The notes under the pieces are model-generated. The model was not told the origin of the DNA. It saw only the letters and a list, made by a program, of their open reading frames with translations, and ran no database searches. Below, in pieces: positions 16,925-20,000 of a DNA stretch of 20,000 nt (its first letter is position 1; every line of letters starts with the position of its first letter). A program made the position numbers and the translations under genes. Origin of the DNA: Prorocentrum cordatum (taxonomy: Eukaryota > Sar > Dinophyceae > Prorocentrales > Prorocentraceae); assembly GCA_963575745.1 (NCBI GenBank), contig CAUYUJ010011225.1, forward strand, positions 220,001 through 240,000. Direction: 5' to 3'.

Positions 16925-17158
16925 CACCATCATCATCACCATCATCACTCCATACTAATCAACATCGTCATCCCATAGTAATCATCATCACCACCGTCAT
17001 CATCATCTTCATCGCCATCGTAATCGTCCTCGTCATCATCGTCATCATCGTCATCATCTCCACCATTGTCATCGTCATCGTCGTCGTCGTCATCATCATC
17101 ATCATCATCATCATCACCACCATCATCATCATCATCACCATCTCTCGCTACCGCCACA
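16925..17158. repeat. ATC/CATCGT triplet tract, between copies 1 and 2
   Basis: ATCATCATC and TCATCGTCATCG words ending in CATCTCTCGCTACCGCCACATTCC. The same end sequence and the internal word TCATCGCCATCGTAATCGTC recur at about 18000-18135, offset about 991 bp. Confidence 0.85.
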
Positions 17159-17159
17159 T

Positions 17160-17597
17160 TCCTCCTCCTCCTCCTCCTCCTGCTCCCCTCCTCCTCCTCC
17201 TCCTCCTCCTCCTCCTCCTCCTCATCCTCCCCATCATCGTCCTCATCGTCCTCCCCCTCCCCATCCTCCTTCTCCTTCTCCTCCTCTTCGGTCTCACCAT
17301 CCCCCATTCCTCCACTTCCTCCTCCTCCTCCGCCACCTCCTCCTCCTCCTCCTCCACCTCCTCCGCCTCCTCCTCCTTTTCCTTATCCCGCTCCTCCTCC
17401 TCCTCCTCCTCCTCCTCCTCCTCCTCCTCCTCCTCCTCCTCCTCCTCCTCCCACTCCTCCTCCTCATCCTCCTCCTCCACCTCCTCCTCGTACTGCTCCT
17501 CCCCCCCCTCCTCGTCCTCGTCCTCCTGTTCCCCCTCCTTCTCTTCCTCCTCCTCCTCCTCCTCCTCCACCTCCTCCTCCTCCTCCCCCTCCTTTCC
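17160..17597. repeat. CCT triplet tract, second copy of the tandem duplication
   Basis: Nearly pure CTCCTCCTC, longest uninterrupted at about 17395-17450. It includes the diagnostic non-repeat piece TCGGTCTCACCATCCCCCATTCC near 17288, matching copy 1. Confidence 0.9.
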
Positions 17598-17905
17598 TCC
17601 TGCTCCTCATACTCTATACCCCATCCGCCTCCTATTGCCTGGGGATCCCGCCTAGTCCGCCGGGTCCGGACAGGAGTGGCGGCGACCGATTGGAGCGTCC
17701 AAGATGACCCAAGATAGCCTCCAAGACCCAGGAGGCCTCAGAACACCCAAGATGACCTCCAATATAGCTACATAATATATCTCCAAATAGCTGCAGATCC
17801 GCCACCGTGCCCCCTGGGACGTTGAGGCGCTGTAAAATGTCAATCGCCCCCTCTTCCTGAGGATCTGTCGACCCACGCAAGCCCGCAAGGTCACCATCAC
17901 CAACA
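17598..17905 (-). repeat. Unique core of the tandem duplication, copy 2
   Basis: Second copy of the segment at 16623-16920. Differences include ACATAATATATC for ACATATATC (3 nt more), CCCCCTGGGACG for CCCCCTACG (3 nt more), and scattered substitutions. The minus frame runs from an ATG at 17880 (MRGSTDPQEEGAIDILQRLN) to a stop at 17632, 82 residues, parallel to copy 1 throughout. Confidence 0.8.
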
Positions 17906-17919
17906 CCGTCGTCATCGCA

Positions 17920-18135
17920 ATAATCACGCCATCGTAATCATCATCACTATCACCATCATCACATAATATACATCATCATCATCACCGTCATCATCATATT
18001 CATCGCCATCGTAATCGTCGTCGTCATCATCATCACCGCCATCATCATCGTATCGTCGTCGACGTCGTCGTCGTCAACGTCGTCATCATCACCACCACCA
18101 TGGTCATCATCTCTCGCAATCGCCACATTCCAGCA
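17920..18135. repeat. ATC/GTC triplet tract, start of a truncated third copy
   Basis: Matches 16925-17165 in word order, including the CATCTCTCGCAATCGCCACATTCC end. In place of a third CCT tract the 8-bp array begins at 18161, after CAGCAACACCTCTTCTCCTC. The array therefore appears to have replaced or been inserted at the CCT tract. Confidence 0.75.
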
Positions 18136-18160
18136 ACACCTCTTCTCCTCCTCTGCCCAC

Positions 18161-19086
18161 CGGCGACCCGGCGACCCGGCGACCTGGCGACCCGGCGACC
18201 CGGCGACCCGGCGACCCGGCGACCGAGCGACCCGGCGACCCGGCGACCCGGCGACCCGGCGACCCGAGGACCCGGCGACCCGGCGACCCGGCGACCCGGC
18301 GACCCGGCGACCCGGCGACCCGGCGACCCGGCGACCCGCGACCCGGCGAGCGACCCGGCGACCCGGCCACCCGCGACCCGGCGACCCGGCGACCCGGCGA
18401 CCCGGCGACCCGGCGCGAGCGACCCGGCGACCCGGCGACCCGGCGACCCGGCGACCCGGCGACCCGGCGACCTGGCCGGCGACCCGGCGACCGCGACCCG
18501 GCGACCCGGCGACCCGGCGACCCGGACCCGGCGACCCGGCGACCCACGGCGACCCAGCGACCGCGACCCGGCGATCCCGCGACCCGCGACCCGGCCGACC
18601 GGCGACCCGGCGACCGGCGACCGGCGACCCGCGACGACCGACGACCGGCACTCCGGCGACCGGCGGACCCGGCGACCCGGCGACCCCGGCGAGAGACCCG
18701 GCGACCCAGGACCCGGCGACCCGGCGACCCGGCGACCCGAGGACCCGGCGACCCGGCGACCCGGCGACCCGGCGACCCGGCGACCCGGCGACCCGGCGAC
18801 CCGGCGACCCGGCGAGCGACCCGGCGAGCGGCGACCCGGCGACCCGGCGACCCGGCGACCCGGCGACCCGGCGACCCGGCGACCCGGCGACCCGGCGACC
18901 CGGCGAGCGACCCGGCGAGCGACCCGGCGAGCGACCCGGCGACCCGGCGACCCGGCGACCCGGCGACCCGGCGACCCGGCGACCCGGCGACCCGAGGACC
19001 CGGCGACCCGGCGACCCGGCGACCCGGCGACCCGGCGACCCGGCGACCCGGCGACCCGGCGACCCGGCGACCCGGCGACCCGGCGA
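18161..19086. repeat. Minisatellite array 2: 8-bp unit GGCGACCC
   Basis: About 0.93 kb of the same unit and orientation as the array at 2281-3350. Variants are its own: GGCGAGCGACCC (three in a row near 18902-18940), CCCGAGGACCC at about 18261, 18734 and 18989, and a scrambled GCGACCGGCGACCGG zone at 18590-18680. All six frames are largely open for the same arithmetic reason. It ends CGGCGATTCGCGG followed by a C run. Confidence 0.95.
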
Positions 19087-19124
19087 TTCGCGGCCCCCCC
19101 CCCGCCCTTGTCCAAATCGCCCTC

Positions 19125-19487
19125 GTTTGTGTCTGTGTGCGTGTGCGTGTGCGTGTGTTTGTGCGTGTGCGTGTGCGTGTGCGTGTGCGTCTTGTGCGTG
19201 TGCGTGTGCTTGTGTGCTTGTGTGTGTGTGCGTGTGTCTGTGTGTGTGTGCGTGTGTGTGTGTGTGTCTGTCTGCGTGTGCGTGTGCGTGTGCTTGTGCG
19301 TGTGCGTGTGCGTGTGCGTGTGCGTGTGCGTGCGTGTGCGTGTGTGTGTGTGTGTTTGTGTGTGTGCGTGTGTGTGTGTGCGTGTGTGTGTGTGTGTGCG
19401 TGTGCGTGTGCGTGTCTGCGTGTCTGCGTGTGTGTGCGTGTGTGCGTGTGTGCGTGTGTGCGTCTGTGCGTCTGTTTGTGTGTGCTC
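19125..19487. repeat. GT / GTGTGC dinucleotide-hexanucleotide tract
   Basis: Alternating GTGTGCGTGTGC and pure GT runs. Alternating purine-pyrimidine sequence of this length has Z-DNA potential. Open frames read Val-Cys cycles on the plus strand and Thr-His on the minus strand, and are not genes. Confidence 0.92.
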
Positions 19488-19945
19488 GATGTGGAGCCCG
19501 ATCTGCTTCGCGCTGGCGTCGCAGATGCATCGCCGATGCATCGCCGATGTAGCGTCGATGCGGCGCAACCCTCCGACCCCATCTTCTCGCAGCCCAGTTA
19601 GGAGGCCTCTGGGAAGCGGGTCCTGAGGGAAACGGGTCCCGAGGTTTTCCGCCGTGATTTCGGGCCCTCGGGGCCCTCCACGGGGCCTGGAGAAGTCTGG
19701 GAGTCTGAGGTGGCCCAGCACTCGCTCGGGCGATCAGGGGGGGAGAGCTGCGAGGATCTCTGGGCTCGTGAGGGTTGATGTGTGGATTCGAAAGCTGCAC
19801 CAGGCGGACCCCCGGATGGATTGGGAGCGGAGTTGGCTCCATCCCCACTCCTGGCCGAGATCCTGGGGCCCCAACCAGTTTAGACCCCCTCTGGCCGCCT
19901 CCAGGTTGATGGGCGTGTTTGCCACCGCCACCACCACCACCACCA
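19488..19945. other. Unique sequence with a short GATGCATCGCC repeat
   Basis: Near 19523-19555 GATGCATCGCC is repeated two to three times. The rest is unique GC-rich sequence. A minus-strand frame is open from 19848 into the GT tract (GMEPTPLPIHPG..., Pro/Arg-rich), but nothing supports a gene. No RNA gene seen. Confidence 0.4.
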
Positions 19946-20000
19946 TACGTTGGAGGGGGAAGGAGGTGGAGGACGAGGAGGAGGAGGAGGAGGAGGAGGA
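19946..20000. repeat. GGA/GAG triplet tract, cut by window end
   Basis: After a short CCACCACCACCACC run at 19927-19943 the sequence turns to GGAGGAGGAGGAGG and continues to the window edge. It is the complement of the CCT tracts. Confidence 0.8.

Noticed and set aside
17959-19848. 629-codon minus frame and its 508-codon plus counterpart across array 2 and the GT tract
   Set aside because: Made of GSPGRRVA, Thr-His or Val-Cys cycles from simple repeats. No non-repeat coding core.
1-20000. Dinoflagellate spliced-leader relic (TTTTGGCTCAAG) upstream of genes
   Set aside because: Looked for on both strands. Only partial words such as TGGCTCAAAA near 13330 were found, inside a repeat.

Overview
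The window looks like nuclear DNA from a GC-rich eukaryote, most probably a dinoflagellate alga. That assignment is inference. It rests on long simple-sequence tracts, interrupted genes, a run of recognisable genes all on the minus strand from about 15.6 kb down to 4.1 kb, introns that start with GC as well as GT, and AG|G-type exon junctions. No species-level marker was seen.

Layout. 1-1.35 kb: degenerate GCC/AGC/ACC repeats. 1.35-1.74 kb: a probable two-exon gene fragment on the plus strand. 2.08-3.35 kb: a G-rich repeat, then a large array of the 8-bp unit GGCGACCC. 3.35-3.98 kb: a GAT-rich tract. 4.1-11.04 kb: the gene-dense core, all minus strand. In transcription order it holds a KDZ-family (Kyakuja/Dileera/Zisupton) transposase with N-terminal zinc-cysteine clusters, a P-loop protein resembling the DUF3987 family, and an unrecognised two-exon gene. 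11.14-13.34 kb: a second GAT-rich tract, then about 2 kb of TCTGGY hexamers. 13.3-15.6 kb: a second minus-strand locus encoding a charged, Trp-containing protein with one clear WW domain, with GAC and GTC triplet tracts in or beside it. 16.2-18.1 kb: a tandem duplication of about 975-991 bp built of CCT tract, 260-bp unique core and ATC tract. 18.16-19.09 kb: a second array of the same 8-bp unit. 19.1-19.5 kb: a GT/GTGTGC tract. The window ends at the start of a GGA tract.

Most notable result: three introns that I placed from reading frame and domain continuity (8810-9070, 5002-5235, 14158-14285) each carry inverted repeats just inside their ends. The repeats are 8+8 bp, 12 bp, and 14 bp with one mismatch. 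Two of the three also have short direct repeats across the splice junctions. This is the signature expected of introner elements, meaning introns made by insertion of DNA transposons. The three inverted repeats differ in sequence, so they would be different families.

How the genes may work together: the transposase and its two minus-strand neighbours sit between two GAT-rich tracts and could be one large DNA transposon with an accessory ATPase and a protein of unknown role. No terminal inverted repeats or target-site duplication of such an element could be found by eye, so this remains a hypothesis. The WW-domain locus is probably a host gene with an RNA-processing or scaffold role.
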